Assembly: GCF_943734655.1 (NCBI RefSeq)
Contig: NC_071355.1
Span: forward strand, 69,135,449 to 69,199,448
Origin: Sabethes cyaneus
Lineage: Eukaryota > Arthropoda > Insecta > Diptera > Culicidae
Direction: 5' to 3'
DNA: 64,000 nt
Positions 22,301 through 33,710 of the stretch are shown piece by piece. The position numbers and the translations under genes were made by a program. Position 1 is the first letter of the stretch; each line of letters opens with the position of its first letter. The notes under the pieces were generated by a model. It saw nothing but the letters and a program-made list of their open reading frames with translations, had not been told where the DNA came from and searched no databases.

Positions 22301-24371
22301 AAAATATTAACTAGATAAATACCACTGTCACTTAAACAACCTTTCCGTAGAAAGTAACTTCTTGTATTTCCAAATACGCAAGCGCCGCCGGTTGAGTCAA
22401 TTATGCACTATTTTCCCGAAGACCGCAACCTTTTAGATAGTCAACAGTGCAAGACACAGCCTATATAGGAATATTATGTATATACTAGCGCCGCGTAGTG
22501 AGACAATTTCGAAATTCTATAATCCAACGAAAACCCCTTGATCAACTGAACAACTATGTCGAAGACACCAACGTTTTATACGGTCAGGGTAACGAGTTAT
22601 TCCATGTTGGAACCAATTAAGTCAATTCCCATATGCTACGTAGCCTCCAATAAGGGCGTTCCATCGCCTTAATGGGATCACTCGAGAGTCGAGACCATCC
22701 TTATTGGAAACGTTCTTATTCGAAACCGCCTTATTAGGGAGACTGCTGTATTTGTAAAGCTGCTCTAGTAGCTTACAGCAGGGCAAATGATTGGATAGGA
22801 GCTTCGCAGTAAAAACAGCTTGGGCAATTCGTCGTCTCAATTTCAAAGGCTGGATATCAAGAAGTCGTTAGCTCGTTGTCTAACAGCACTCCCAGGTCAT
22901 TGACGCGCAGTACACGGAGGAGGCAGTGGCCCATAATAGTGTAGTTATACTCGATTGGCACATGCTTTCGGTGAAACGAAATTATGTGGCACATGTCTAT
23001 ACTTAACGTTAAATAATTTGTTGCACACCAGTTGACAAAAGTATTCAAGTATTCCTGTTCCCCCAACTGGGTGGTTAAACAGGCCTTATACAAATATCAA
23101 TACAATAAAAAGCTCGTTAACGAGTGATGAAAACGAAAGATGCGTGAGCTTATAGTCCTGAGGGACGTCGGATACACTCTGCAGAGAAGCTCCTATTTTA
23201 ACGTAAAACGATCAGATTGTCACTTAGATACATTCGATTGATCACGGAAGTGCTTAGGCAGCGTCAATTTGTCCGCTGGTGTCCACTATTCGTATAAACT
23301 AAATGAGTTTTATTTCTATTAATTTTTTTCCCACTGACGAGCTTTGAAATTGTTAGGGTAACCAACGTATTTTGGACCCCCTCAGCAGCTGTACATAATT
23401 TGGACACTTACAGCAAAATCAAATGCAAGTGTCCAAATTATGTACAGCTGCTGATGGGGTCCAAAATAGGTTGGTTACCCTACTCTTTCACATCTCGCGC
23501 TCGTTTCTTGATATTTTTTTTCACGTCTCGTCACATGTCAAGTGCGGTGCGTAGCCCTTGCGAGATTAGTTAAGCTCCTGATATAACTTGCGCGTGACAG
23601 CTCCTCTGTCCCTCTTATTGAAATTACCACTCATACTTAAATTATTTATACGGTTTATTTTATTTACAGTGCCTAGAGACATCAAAGAAAGAGGGCGAGA
23701 TTTAGATCAGGTCTTGAATGCTTATATGACCTTCGTAAAACCGGCCTTCGAAGAGTTTTGTTCACCAGTAAGTATCATATAGGTCTTTATACACAACTAT
23801 CAGAAGAATTTTTCCAACAATGTTTCAATATTTTCTAGACTAAAAAATTTGCGGACGTTATTATTCCACGTGGTGCTGATAATACAGGTATGTTTGCTGT
23901 TTGACTAATGTTTTCGTGTTCTGTTTCATTCATTGCATTTTATTTGCTATGTTCGTCATAATCTATAAGATAAAATTTACACGAGAAGACTGAGTTTACT
24001 AAATGAACAACGAATAATTCACTCAATTAACCAAACATTTTAATTCAATTTTCGTCAAAACTAGAAAAACGGCAGTAATTTTTGCAGTTTACTTCTTTCG
24101 TTATTATCACTACTATTCCAACTCACCGCCGAGGTTTCCGTTTATCGCTTCTCACAACCTATATTTTACTACCAACTCTATCACAACCTTTTCCACCCGC
24201 ACACCCACGGTTTTGCTTTATTATGATATCATTTTTACAGTTGCGATTGACCTAATAGTGCACCACATTAGCGAGATAATGCATATTAATGCTGGAAATG
24301 GAACCACAGTCAACGGAACACAAAAGTCTCACATTTCACACGCGTTCGCAAACGGTGCGCCACACGCTTAG
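19186..24371 (+). CDS. Uck: Uridine-cytidine kinase, isoform with proximal last exon
   Basis: Exons 19186-19302, 19455-19520, 21013-21349, 23670-23767, 23839-23887 and 24241-24371 join in phase to 265 residues, close to the 260-280 usual for UCK1/UCK2. The enzyme phosphorylates uridine and cytidine to UMP/CMP, the first step of cytosolic pyrimidine salvage. Visible motifs are the P-loop GGGTASGKST across the exon 1/2 joint (about residues 32-41), the DSFY catalytic-Asp block (D68), NFDHPDAFNE, PADVVLFEGI, KLFVDTDSDTRLARR, RDIKERGRDL and KPAFEEFC..TKKFADVIIPRGADN. The human YDFVSHS block reads YDYRTNS here, so the usual His is Asn. The ATG at 19186 gives a short hydrophilic N-terminus. All introns are GT-AG. 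Confidence 0.93.
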
Positions 24372-27300
24372 GGATGCGCTTTGCTTGATAATTTGGTTTA
24401 CACATTCGATTCACATCGTGTCCGACAGCTTCATAAAAGGAGCTGAATGTTAAGCACACAAAGTAGTATCCAATACTAAGCCAAACTAGAACTGGCGGCT
24501 CTGGGCAGCTGCTTGCGCAAGATTTAGTTCCATAAGTTTTCCATTAGAATATCCAATGCTGCCTATTATCTGTGGGCTTCTTGTAGGCGTTCTATAAAGT
24601 ATTAACAAGCGCCTTTGTTCAACCCTATCAATTTGATAACCAAACGGAATGCATTTTCACCCTACATTCCTCACCTCGAATGTATTTTCCTTCCCGTAGC
24701 ATCATAGTAGATAATTCCTGTGAAAAATGTCAATGATCAATTCTAGTTAAGCGTAATGTTCTAAGCCAACCGAATTGTACTAATTGTTGAACTCGAGCTT
24801 AAGTATACACACACACACTAAACCCTTTCTGGGGGAGATCAAATAAATGGACGAATCGAAAACACGCATGGTTTCTTTTCATTTAGCCGATAGTAAATCC
24901 CATATTGGCATCAAAAACATGTTCCGAATGCTCTAATTGGAAAGAAAATTGGTTCGAAAGGGATTCATGTGTGTTAACCGGAGCCTGCTCTAATTCCGTC
25001 AATGCCCAGTGGAGTGTATTTTGAATCAAGTTGCTCTAATTTATACTAGATTCTCCGAAGCCATCAGCGAACTTGGTTGATAGTTTCTGGAAAATTTTTA
25101 TAAGTTACAATGTTTTAGCAATTCGATTTAAAAGGCGACATTAGGTGCTGCGCGGAATTGAAGCAGGATAGAGTACTAATTTTTGGTTATTCGTCCTTCT
25201 TTTAGAATTATTATTTCATATTTCTCTCATATACCATGCAAGCACCATATTCAGAACAGTGCCTAATTCACTACATTCACTGCCTTATTCACTACATCTG
25301 ATGATTTCATATTTAATAATATGGTTTAAATAGCCAGAGTTTTGTTATTATTTATGAAAAATTTGCAACTGTTCAGAATTAGGCACTGTTTTGAATATGG
25401 TGCTTGCAAGGTACCTATACATTGTTTTGTTATGTTAATCTGCTGTGTTGTTCCAACACACTCGTTTTGCTTACTACTTTGATATTGATTAGGGTAGGGC
25501 CTTGTTTAACTTTTACCAGCCCGTCGTCAAAAATTAGGGTAATTGTAATCACACTTTGACACTCTGTTGATTTCTGTTTGATTTTTATGCAAATATTCTT
25601 GAAAGAACCAAATTAGACCGAGGTTCAATGAAAATATATACTCGTAAAATTTGGCTCCACGTTTCTGGAGATATTCTGGTGGAATAGTTTTATGGTTATA
25701 ATTATGCATTGATTGATAGTTGTAACATTTTGACAAACAAAAATTACTTTTCAAGCTTCGAGTGGACTATTTCACACTCTATAAATTAATCAGAAAATCT
25801 CTTCTGTGGTTGGATAAACTGCAGAAATTTGCTATTTTCAAAGGGACACGCTCCTGATAAAACCAAACTGCAGCTCGATAACTTCATGATGATGCTCGAC
25901 TAAAAGTCTGTTCCTAAAAAAGAGGAACAATTTTCTTCGTTTTGGATTCCTGCTTAGCGCTAGTGCTATATGTGGATAACTAGCCCCAGAGTCAAGCAGG
26001 TGCGATTTCAAAACCAGCGATCCTCATTGAGCTATTTATTTATAGTCAGTGTTCCATATTCCTCCACAACCACTTTCAAGAACATTGGGCCTTTGTGTGA
26101 TTTTTCGGAAAAAACCAGTTTAATTTTGTCACCATTTTTCTGATTTTTATAGTTATCCATACTTCATCTATTTGACAGCAGATTTTTCTTGCGATTTTCA
26201 AGTAACTAAATAAGTAACTAAAAACTTATGGCAGTTTTTATGATCCAAATTGGTTATAAATTCTATCATAACTGGAATAAAAGCAACAATTTTAGGCTGC
26301 TTGTGTTGTTTTGTCTTGAGCCTTTTCCGCCTTTTTTTTAGTTTTCGACGCATTGATTTTTGACCTCGAATTTATTCTTCAAGCCTCCGTTTTAAGTTTT
26401 GCGTACATGGCCTTCGCCATCGCTAAGTTTCTAGTAATAATGATGAGTTGCAAAGCCTTGTTGAAAACCTTTCCTCTCGTTTTGAAACCCGCTCACCGGA
26501 ACACTTTCTCAATACCGATGTTAAACAACATACAAAACATCAGTCTATCCTCTCATTACAAGCCTCTGTGAGTTTCGATTCGAGAGTATCCTCAAGACAC
26601 ACACGCAATACATCACTTGGTCCGGAGTAACTTTCCGGAAATCCACATTCGTGCATTATCTGCCATAGCCGTTCCCGAAGATATGATTCGTTGATTTCTG
26701 AATAATTCCCATTCCCCTCCTCTAGTAGCATAGAACCGAAGTGGCTCGTGCTGTATCAAGAACTTGTTTCCATTGTATTCGGTCCTGGGCTGCTCGTCGT
26801 CAATTCGTTGAACGTCTCGATATCGCAAGTCACCTTTACCTGGTCGAGCCTTCTAGCAAGTAGGGCCCCTTTATTCTCAGTGCCGGTGGGGTTCCTGAAG
26901 AGAAACAGATTTCGCTGCACAGTCATCCTATGTGGTCGACCCACTGTAGCCTCCCGATTTTCACTAAGTACACAATGGGAGTCTCTTCAAGTACTGCCGG
27001 CAGTTTGTAACTCATACGCCTGTGTAACTCTCCGCTTTCCGCTTTTACTCCACCAAAAATAGTCCGCTATCCCTTTTGTTCGAATATGGCAAGATCGATT
27101 ATATCTTCTGGAAGATTCTTCGGAATGTAAACATCTGGTCCCCACAAAGCCCGCCTGATGCTACTCTATGAATGCTCCTGCTATTGGCGATAGACGACGC
27201 CAAGATCTGGAACGCACCTTGCAATTGGTATTGATCAGCGTAATGTCCCCTGTTAATTACATCAATTGAATCGATCGTCAGTTTTACAGATAGGACAAAT

Positions 27301-30300
27301 CGCGCCTTGCATCCATTCCTTCCAAATTCTACAAATTATGCAATCAAGTGCCGTTGCTAATGGCTCCTTACCATATTTAAAGAGTTCTGAATGACGTGAG
27401 TCGGTCCTTTTATGTGGCTCTATTAGTCCCTAATTGTACGATTTCTCAAATTTCTTTCAATTTTCTGAATTCCTTCAAGATTGGGTGCAAGGACGCTGCT
27501 ATTGTCCACTTTCCGGCTGCTTCCGCTCTTTTGCCATTGTGATGTTCATAAGATGTTAAAATTTACTTCAATATGTAAACTACCTCGCACTCGTTTGTGA
27601 TCAGGTTTTCTTATGAGATTAATTCGCCTTCTTATAAAACTTGCGCGTGTCATTAGCCCGAAATAGTTGTTCTAACTTTTCGCAATCTTTGTCCTACCTC
27701 TGGCGCTTTTTCTTCCTCAGAATTGTGGTCGAAACGTTCGTCGATACTCGGCCAAATTCTCAGTCATAGCAATGTTTAGACAATTTATCCAACCTCTTTT
27801 TCTCCGCCAGACGCGTATCCTGCTCATGCATCTTCGACGGTCGAAGCACCTAACTTCACAGAGGAATGTAGAGCCTCATTCAGCAAGCGCGCGTAGCTGT
27901 GGACCCTTACCATCCGACCTGAGTCTCCCTCATATCTTCGATGACGATCTTGATGTCCCGTGGCGAACAGTTGCCGTACGGTGCTGCCAGCTGCGCGTGG
28001 AACACTTTCTTCGTATTGATCGTGTTGTTGCGTCGGGTCTAGCTTCGTGTTGACCTTGACAGTGCACGTTTATGAGTTAATGTACACAAGAAATCAATGT
28101 TACGTTAACACACCAGGTCCATGGCTATCTGTCTGCAGTTTTTTAACGTCCCTTTTTACTAGGTACTGTGTCACTTGGTTTAATTACTGCTGCGCATATT
28201 TGCGCACAGATGGTAGATTTTACTTATTGTGAATTGCTAGATCTAAAATATCTGAAAGATGCCGTAGAAATATGAAAAAATCTGGATAATTTACTAGAGT
28301 TTATACATTACTGAACCCGTACTTCTACAAAACTCGGACAAATCTGTTGTAGGTCTTCGAAAATTTTCATAAATCTGGCATCGATGCCTCTGCGTCTGGT
28401 ACCAGTCGGATTCGAGACAAACATCATTGTCCCCGCTTTAGCGATGTTCATCGTTCTTACATCACATACTCTGCCCAAGATAGTCTCAAACCCACGGCGT
28501 TCATAAATGATCAGTGCTGACAAATCGTTAGCCGCCGTTCAGTATTATCCACGTCTCGTGCCTTTAGAGAACTACCGGTCTTAAAAGCGTTTTAAGGGGG
28601 TAAAGTTTGCTAGACCGTAAGGTTGTGGAGTCCATAGCAAGCGAGATTTCCGGCAAGAATACCTGTACAGATTTGGCCACCTGCCATGAGCAATTTTATT
28701 GACGGTCGTGCCTGCAGTCCTTACTTTTCATAAAAATGCTTTGTGCAAGTTCGTTGAGTGAGTTGAGTTTAAATGAGTGTAATAAACCGTCCGATATTTG
28801 TTTATTTCTGGTAATTCATCTGACAGGTTTGTCTGAAAAATGTATCTATAAATTATAATAATTCCATCTCCTAACTCTTTCAACAAATATAGATGTAGCC
28901 TTGTCAAACTCGAACGCAGATTCGATTGATGCAAATTGGCTGAGAGCAAGCCCGTATTAACGAAGCGTTTTTAAGGATCGTTCTAGCGAAGGAGCAATAC
29001 AACGCCTTCAGGCAGTACGGATCCGTAAAGTTCTTGGCAATTTTTTGAGATAAAGCCACTTGCCGGTTTGCCTTACAAAGAATCAACATATAATGGGCAT
29101 TAAAGATAAACTTTGGATTAAATAGAATGCCATGATCCGTTCCATGGTCCACGGTCCACCCTGTAGTGAATCTAAGATAGTGAATCAATTTTTTGGAACG
29201 ATGAAAAGTCATCGTTTTGTGTTACGTTTGTAAACGCATTCAGCAACATTTGCAAGGCGACACGATTCTCATTGCAATACATCACTGCGTAAATCTTCAA
29301 ATCATCAGCGTAAACAAGCTTGCACTTAGCCAAGCGACAACGCGAGAATCATTGAAGAAGATGACAAACAAAAGTGGTCTTAAATTGCTTCCTTGCGGAA
29401 CGCCAGAGGTTTTAACAAGTCGTGAATAAACGCATGAACCGTGCCTTACTTGCAGCATTCTCGCAGTTAAGCAGGACGAAAACCTGCTTCATCAATCTGT
29501 TCAATGCTCCCATTGGAGGTAGTTTTCAAAGTAATATCGACCATAAAAACATTATCGCAATCGCTTTAAAATCCGTATAGATTACATCAACCAAGAACCA
29601 ACGTCCTAGTTCCAATAACTGTGAAACAGCAAAGCGAAGCAAAGCCTTGAGTATAAAAGTTTTGAAATTTGACCCGTCTTTATCGACACGAACTACGCAG
29701 CCGGTTACTAGAGTACAGGACAATTACGGGGCTAGTACAAGGATTCTACTGGCTCCAGAAGCACAATCTAGACGGGATTAGAACATCCAACGACTGGTTT
29801 GTTTGACTAGCATCGTACCTCGAAGCTAATTAGGCGGTGAACTGCAAAGCAGGTGGTAGTGCAATCTATCAAATTCGTTGGGGGTCATCCATATACCACG
29901 TGGACACCTTAGAGGGGGTTGGGGGTATGAAAATGTCCACGCTTGTCCACGAAAGGGGGGGAGGGGGTATGGAAAATGTTTACGTGGACAAGTTTTTTTT
30001 CCTTAAAAAATAGAAATTAGAAAGAGCAATGTTGAATTAATTCTACATATGTATTAGCATTAACCATTGATCAGTGATTGTTTTTGAGCTCAAATAAAGT
30101 TTTATCTTCTGAGGCATATGTTGACCTAAACACATGAACCGAGCATTACGAGGGCACATATCTGGCATAAATCTTATCGAAAAGATTAAGCCTACGTTAG
30201 TACACATGTTGATTGCCGAGCCTAACATTTGATGTAATGCAGTAATAAAGATATTATTATTGTTTACAATCCTTGCACCCTTATGAAAATGATAAAGGTA

Positions 30301-32716
30301 ACGGAAGAATCCAGGAATATTCACCAGTCACCAGGAATATTCACCAGTGACTCATTTATCATTTAAGTCGCGCTTGTACCAAATGTGGATTGTATTTTGC
30401 TTCAAAATCAAATGCAAGGGCATCCATGGGCAACGTATTTCCAAAACAATTCGCCTCCAGAAAATTTTATGAATCACATCGCATCAGAAAGGTCTTGTGT
30501 TGCGTTGAAGTAGGCGGCCAAGCTGAGGTGCTTTGGTTAGACAAAGATACTCTGGACACAGATGAATCGTCAAGCGAAAGTCAAACTGAAACGGACTTTC
30601 TTGCAGTCGATAATAATTTGCACTAGACAAGATCACAAGAATTAAAGTTCTAACACCTTGCATACGGATTTTAATACGCTGCGGAAAATTGACGGGAAAT
30701 CCATGGAACTCAAACCGCAACGACTGAACATCCGTAAGCATTGCGTTGGGGCCTTTAGGCTGGAGCTTACTTTCACGTAAGCTTTTTCAATAAATACTGC
30801 ATAAATCAATTTGATAACAAAATTTAGCACAATGCATTCCTGTTTTGTTAAATTTGACATAAGAAAAAAAAAATGTCCACGTGGACAAACAAAGGGAGGG
30901 GGGTGGGGGTTGAGCCAATGTCCCCGCTTGTCCACGGAGGGGAACGGGGGGGTTGAAAATTGGTATTTTTCTGTCCACGTGGTATCTGGATGGCCCCTTG
31001 TTACAAATCTACTGGGAATGAAACCCTGCTGGTTAGAAATATGGTTATCCTGCAGTCATTCTTCACGTGTGCTCTGCGCGCATTTAAAAAAATCACGCTA
31101 CGAAGCCACTGAGCAATACTTTAACCATGCCTATTGCAATTTTCGAGCGCACAACCGTTTTGTGTATAAATCCAAGAATACCTTCGCAGAAATCCGAAGA
31201 AGTTCTAGTCATTTGCCAACTCTGAGAAAAACGTAGACGCCCTGCCTGTAGAACTGTTTCTGGACGATCATAAAACCAATGTTGCTTGCGTTAAATGCAA
31301 CTTCGTTGCTACACACTCCAAGCAGGCTTTCTATCGTTTCCATGCTTTCTTGGAACAAACTGCCTCTGCTGTTAGAAACACACCTAACGAAGTCATCAAC
31401 CTCAACGTTTTTCGTGCAACAGAGGAGATTGTGGAAAGTCCACTGGAAACTACCATCGGAAAATAAAAATACACGTTAGTGGCCGGACCTGACGGTATTT
31501 CATTTTGCATTCTGAGAAAATGTTCTACTGTTTTCGCTTGACCTCTTTCATTGCTCTATGGCAAGAATCAGAAATATACAAGAAGTGCGAAGTTTAACAC
31601 TATCCGGTTACATCGTTATGCTCCAGCTTTAAACTGCTCGAGATAATCGTGAAGGACGCTTCGTTTGCTAGCTGTCACCACTACATTTTCTCAGACCAGC
31701 ATGGTTTTTTTTAAAAAACGTTCAATCTCCACGGATCTCGTCGATTTCGTCTCGTTCTATCCGCGCAACATGTATGAAGGAGTTCAAATTGATGCAGTGA
31801 CATGGACTTGAAAGTAGCATTTGATCCGTGCTAAGCTGAAGAAGCTGGGAGTTTCCACACCGTTCTGCAATTGACTACAATCGTACCTAACACACCGTAG
31901 GTTGAGTGTGAAGATTAGGCCCGAGTTTTCTATCTCGTTCCGCAAAATCTCTGGCGTACCGCAGGGAAGCAACCTCGGACCACTGCTTTTTACTCTTTTT
32001 ATAAATAAACGGTATGCTATCCCAGAATCCTTCCGCCATATGAGAAATCATCTGTTTAATTTGGAGACTCTTCAAAGCGGTGTGCCACCGCTCAAGCCTG
32101 CTATTAGGAGATATTGACTGTCAAGCCCTTATGAATCAACTGAATTTGAAGACCATCAAAAGTCCAGGTGGTTAAGCCATCTATTTGCCGTCGATGTTCT
32201 AGATTGGATGTATGTGACATACAATTTTTTGCGCTTCCTGTTGTCGTAATGGATTCGTCATCAGTAACGAACGACTCACTTCAAAAACAATTTTTTGTAG
32301 CATTTTCTTTTCCGGATAAAAATCACAAGTGGCACAAGGAGCATCAGGAGCAAGTGGCAAGCCCATTTTTCAGCAGCAAGGATTACCGCTTGCAAAAGCT
32401 AGCAAATGGTTCGCTAACAGAGCCAGGAAGATCATCCTTTTTTGATTTCTAGAAACGAAAAAGGAAGTTTAGTTATATGATTTGTTCTTGTTAGAAAAAG
32501 CACTAATTTTCGCTATCAACTTAAAATCGTTTGTTGCCTCTCATTCCAGTGGCCATCGATCTGATCGTGCAGCACATCCGCGAGTTCTTGAACAACCGCA
32601 CCCGGCAGGACCACAGTCCCCACCTGGCGTCGGGTGGCACCAGTGCGCTGAATCTTTCCCGCGGCCGAGGTAAGATAACGACCGTCGACAATGATCCACA
32701 CTATCGGCCACACTAA
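19186..32716 (+). CDS. Uck: Uridine-cytidine kinase, isoform with distal last exon
   Basis: The same first five exons splice from 23887 over 8.7 kb to 32550-32716, giving 277 residues. The distal exon starts VAIDLIVQHIREFLNN and ends PHYRPH, matching the RPH C-terminus of vertebrate UCK2, so this is probably the ancestral form. The large intron is filled with transposon relics (25.2-25.4, 26.5-27.7, 28.9-32.2 kb). Confidence 0.85.
19455..19520 (+). CDS. Uck: Uck exon 2
   Basis: 22 codons between TTCTAG and GTAAGTG, reading STVCKRIMEQLGQEDMDHAQ-RQ. It completes the P-loop Ser/Thr and gives the helix that follows. Phase 0 at both ends. Confidence 0.93.
19976..20870. mobile_element. TA-flanked TIR element in Uck intron 2, 895 bp
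   Basis: Flanked by TA at 19974-19975 and 20871-20872. The ends are CCGTCACCCGGGGATACTTG and, on minus, CCGTCATCCGGGGATACTTG. Internal copies of TTACTTGCAAAACTTTTC echo the ends. No transposase, so a MITE-like element of Tc1/mariner target preference. Confidence 0.75.
21013..21349 (+). CDS. Uck: Uck exon 3
   Basis: 337 bases between TTTCCACAG and GTAAATA. It encodes VVTISQDSFY (catalytic Asp), RGQFNFDHPDAFNEQL, VLQGKKVEINEYDYRTNS, PADVVLFEGILVFYYPEI and KLFVDTDSDTRLARR. It ends one base into a codon. Confidence 0.95.
21735..21860. repeat. Degenerate TTAGCGGTTAGCG tandem repeat
   Basis: Variants of GCGGTTAGCG and GAAGCTAA recur four or five times over about 125 bases in Uck intron 3. Confidence 0.6.
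22640..23093 (-). pseudogene. CR1/Jockey-like reverse transcriptase, 3' end relic
   Basis: On minus, NTFVNWCATNYLTLSIDMCH, then FHRKHVPI, VNDLGVLLDNELT and, after a frame change, LRRRIAQAVFTAKLLSNHLP. These are the post-catalytic and thumb segments of CR1/Jockey-type ORF2. It sits in Uck intron 3 and is antisense to the gene. Confidence 0.75.
23356..23480. mobile_element. 125-bp palindromic MITE
   Basis: Arms of about 50 bases starting GGGTAACCAACGTATTTTGG and, on minus, GGGTAACCAACCTATTTTGG, separated by a short loop. TA flanks at 23354-23355 and 23481-23482. It lies in Uck intron 3, 190 bases before exon 4. Confidence 0.85.
23670..23767 (+). CDS. Uck: Uck exon 4
   Basis: 98 bases between TTATTTACAG and GTAAGTATC, reading VPRDIKERGRDLDQVLNAYM and TFVKPAFEEFCSP. 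This contains the basic lid residues that bind ATP phosphates in the family. Confidence 0.94.
23839..23887 (+). CDS. Uck: Uck exon 5
   Basis: 49 bases between TTTTCTAG and GTATGT, reading TKKFADVIIPRGADNT. It ends one base into a codon, and both alternative last exons fit that phase. Confidence 0.93.
24241..24371 (+). CDS. Uck: Uck alternative last exon A (proximal)
   Basis: Acceptor ATTTTTACAG. It reads VAIDLIVHHISEIMHINAGN, then an Asn/Thr/Ser/His-rich tail to APHA and TAG. It is homologous to exon B over the first dozen residues only, and the tail is unlike the RPH end of other UCKs. It lies only 353 bases after exon 5. Confidence 0.85.
24842..24847 (+). promoter_or_regulatory. Possible polyadenylation signal for exon A
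   Basis: First AATAAA found downstream of the exon A stop, about 470 bases on. It would end a proximal transcript before the large intron. Confidence 0.45.
25234..25411. mobile_element. 178-bp TA-flanked MITE
   Basis: Ends CCATGCAAGCACCATATTC and, on minus, CCTTGCAAGCACCATATTC, continuing AGAACAGTGCCTAATTC / AAAACAGTGCCTAATTC. TA at 25232-25233 and 25412-25413. Confidence 0.8.
26540..27700 (-). pseudogene. RTE-like non-LTR retrotransposon relic
   Basis: On minus, in broken frames: LEQLFRANDTRKFYKK near 27680-27620 (endonuclease-RT linker), RRLSPIAGAFI and HQAGFVGT near 27200-27120 (early RT), and the C-terminal VKIGRLQWVDHI plus ALLARRLDQVKV near 26980-26830, followed by a DVQRIDDEQPRTEYN-like end. 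The segments are in the right order but large parts are missing, so it is an internally deleted, dead copy inside the kinase intron. Confidence 0.7.
28900..29760 (-). pseudogene. Jockey-like reverse transcriptase relic
   Basis: On minus: VDVIYTDFKA (motif A region) near 29620, SGVPQGSNLRPLLFVIF (motif B) near 29400-29350, LIHYLRFTTGWTVDHG, then ALSQKIAKNFTDPYCLKALY and LIRACSQPICINRI near 28990-28915. Stops and frame changes throughout. The left boundary of the TIR element at 29881 is close by. Confidence 0.75.
29881..30997. mobile_element. TIR DNA element with GGGG..CATCC ends, 1,117 bp
   Basis: Ends GGGGTCATCCATATACCACG and, on minus, GGGGCCATCCAGATACCACG. The subterminal CACGTGGACA and G-rich GGGGG blocks are also inverted. 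The 3-base TTG occurs on both sides (29878-29880, 30998-31000). The superfamily is not assigned. Inside, 30390-30626 encodes a small protein with an acidic tail. Confidence 0.75.
30390..30626 (+). CDS. Small ORF with acidic tail inside TIR element
   Basis: Up to 78 residues, ATG near 30390. The C-terminal part reads CCVEVGGQAEVLWLDKDTLD then TDESSSESQTETDF, a composition unlike random A/T-rich frames. It may be the remnant of an element-encoded protein. No homologue is recognised and there is no ribosome-context or splicing evidence. Confidence 0.3.
   Translation: MYFASKSNARASMGNVFPKQFASRKFYESHRIRKVLCCVEVGGQAEVLWLDKDTLDTDESSSESQTETDFLAVDNNLH
31060..32160 (+). pseudogene. Jockey-like reverse transcriptase relic, plus strand
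   Basis: In broken frames on plus: YNHAYC-type linker and NRFVYKSKNTFAEIRRS near 31080-31200, VAGPDGISFCILRKC near 31480-31525, FKKRSISTDLVDFVS near 31710-31755, RRLSVKIRPEFSISFRKISG then VPQGSNLGPLLFTLFIN near 31895-32010. Several stops. It points away from the relic at 28900-29760, with the 1.1-kb TIR element between them. Confidence 0.75.
32550..32716 (+). CDS. Uck: Uck alternative last exon B (distal)
   Basis: Acceptor CTCATTCCAG. It reads VAIDLIVQHIREFLNNRTRQ, then a Ser/Gly/Arg-rich tail ending NDPHYRPH and TAA. The G/C content and the RPH end match the conserved UCK C-terminus. A donor-like GAG/GTAAGA at 32669/32670 lies inside it and could give a further variant, but no convincing downstream exon was found. 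Confidence 0.85.
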
Positions 32717-33238
32717 ACAATAATAGCTAAGCCAACCGCCCATATCGTCTGAGTTGAGGGCTTTTATGATCGTGTGTGTTTGTGTAATGTGTTGTTATCT
32801 CATCGCATCGTTTCGCTGCACTCCATGCATATATAATTATCATGAATACGGCTGATATATGACAGAAACTGACATAATCGGACTGTTCAGAAAAAAAACA
32901 ACAGAAACAAGAGCACCATTCTTGTACCACCATTAGAACCTCAAACTCGATCGGTTTAGGTAGAATCATCAGTTCACATCCTCCAGACTAGTTCGTACAT
33001 CGAATGTAAATTTCACCTACTTTGTTAATCGTTTAGCTAGAACATCAGGATTAATACATTAGGTTTTTACGATTATACTACACTGACACAAAGTTCAAAG
33101 GTTATTTCACCAATAATGTAACAAGCGGGTACGGCGCACAACTCATACAATTAACTTTTAAATTTCATTCGGATCATCGCATCCTAAGTCTGCTTTTCTT
33201 TTTTTAAATTAAATTTCTTTTCGTTGAATTATTACTAA

Positions 33239-33710
33239 CTGGGGTAGATTAGACCTCTACTGGGGAAAAAGTAGTAAAAACTTCTTCAACTTTTTCATTG
33301 TCGACTTTTGATGAATACGATAAAAGGCAGTACCAATCAAACTAATGCATTTTAGAAGTTTATTTCAAAAAAGCATTTTGAACCGTTCAGCTGTTTCAGC
33401 TCGAATTGTCCGATACTTTACTCACACGAGTAGAAGGATACAAATAAACCTAGATGTGCCATATTTTACACATTTGTTATACCAGTAATGAGGCTTTAAG
33501 TCATTTGTTTGAAACATGTTTTTAGTATCTGAGATATTTAGTTGTAGTTTTGTAGTTGTAGTATTGGATTATATTGCTATATCAAAAAAAAATTAAAGTT
33601 TTAAATTGAAAGATACTTTCTATGTTATGTTCATATAATGAAAATATTACGTTAATCAAATTCGAACCTTTAAGAAATAAATTCAAATTTGTGCCTCACA
33701 TCTACCCCAG
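33239..33710. mobile_element. Possible TIR element, CTGGGGTAGA ends
   Basis: CTGGGGTAGATTAGAC at 33239 and, on minus, CTGGGGTAGATGTGAGG at 33710. The interior is A/T-rich. A clean target duplication is not visible, so boundaries are provisional. It lies about 520 bases after the distal kinase stop, possibly within the 3' untranslated region. Confidence 0.45.

Larger units (their letters stand above)
24372..26539. other. Kinase intron or intergenic sequence without recognised gene
   Basis: After the possible polyadenylation site, A/T-rich sequence with the 178-bp MITE at 25234. Nothing else was recognised. Confidence 0.45.
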
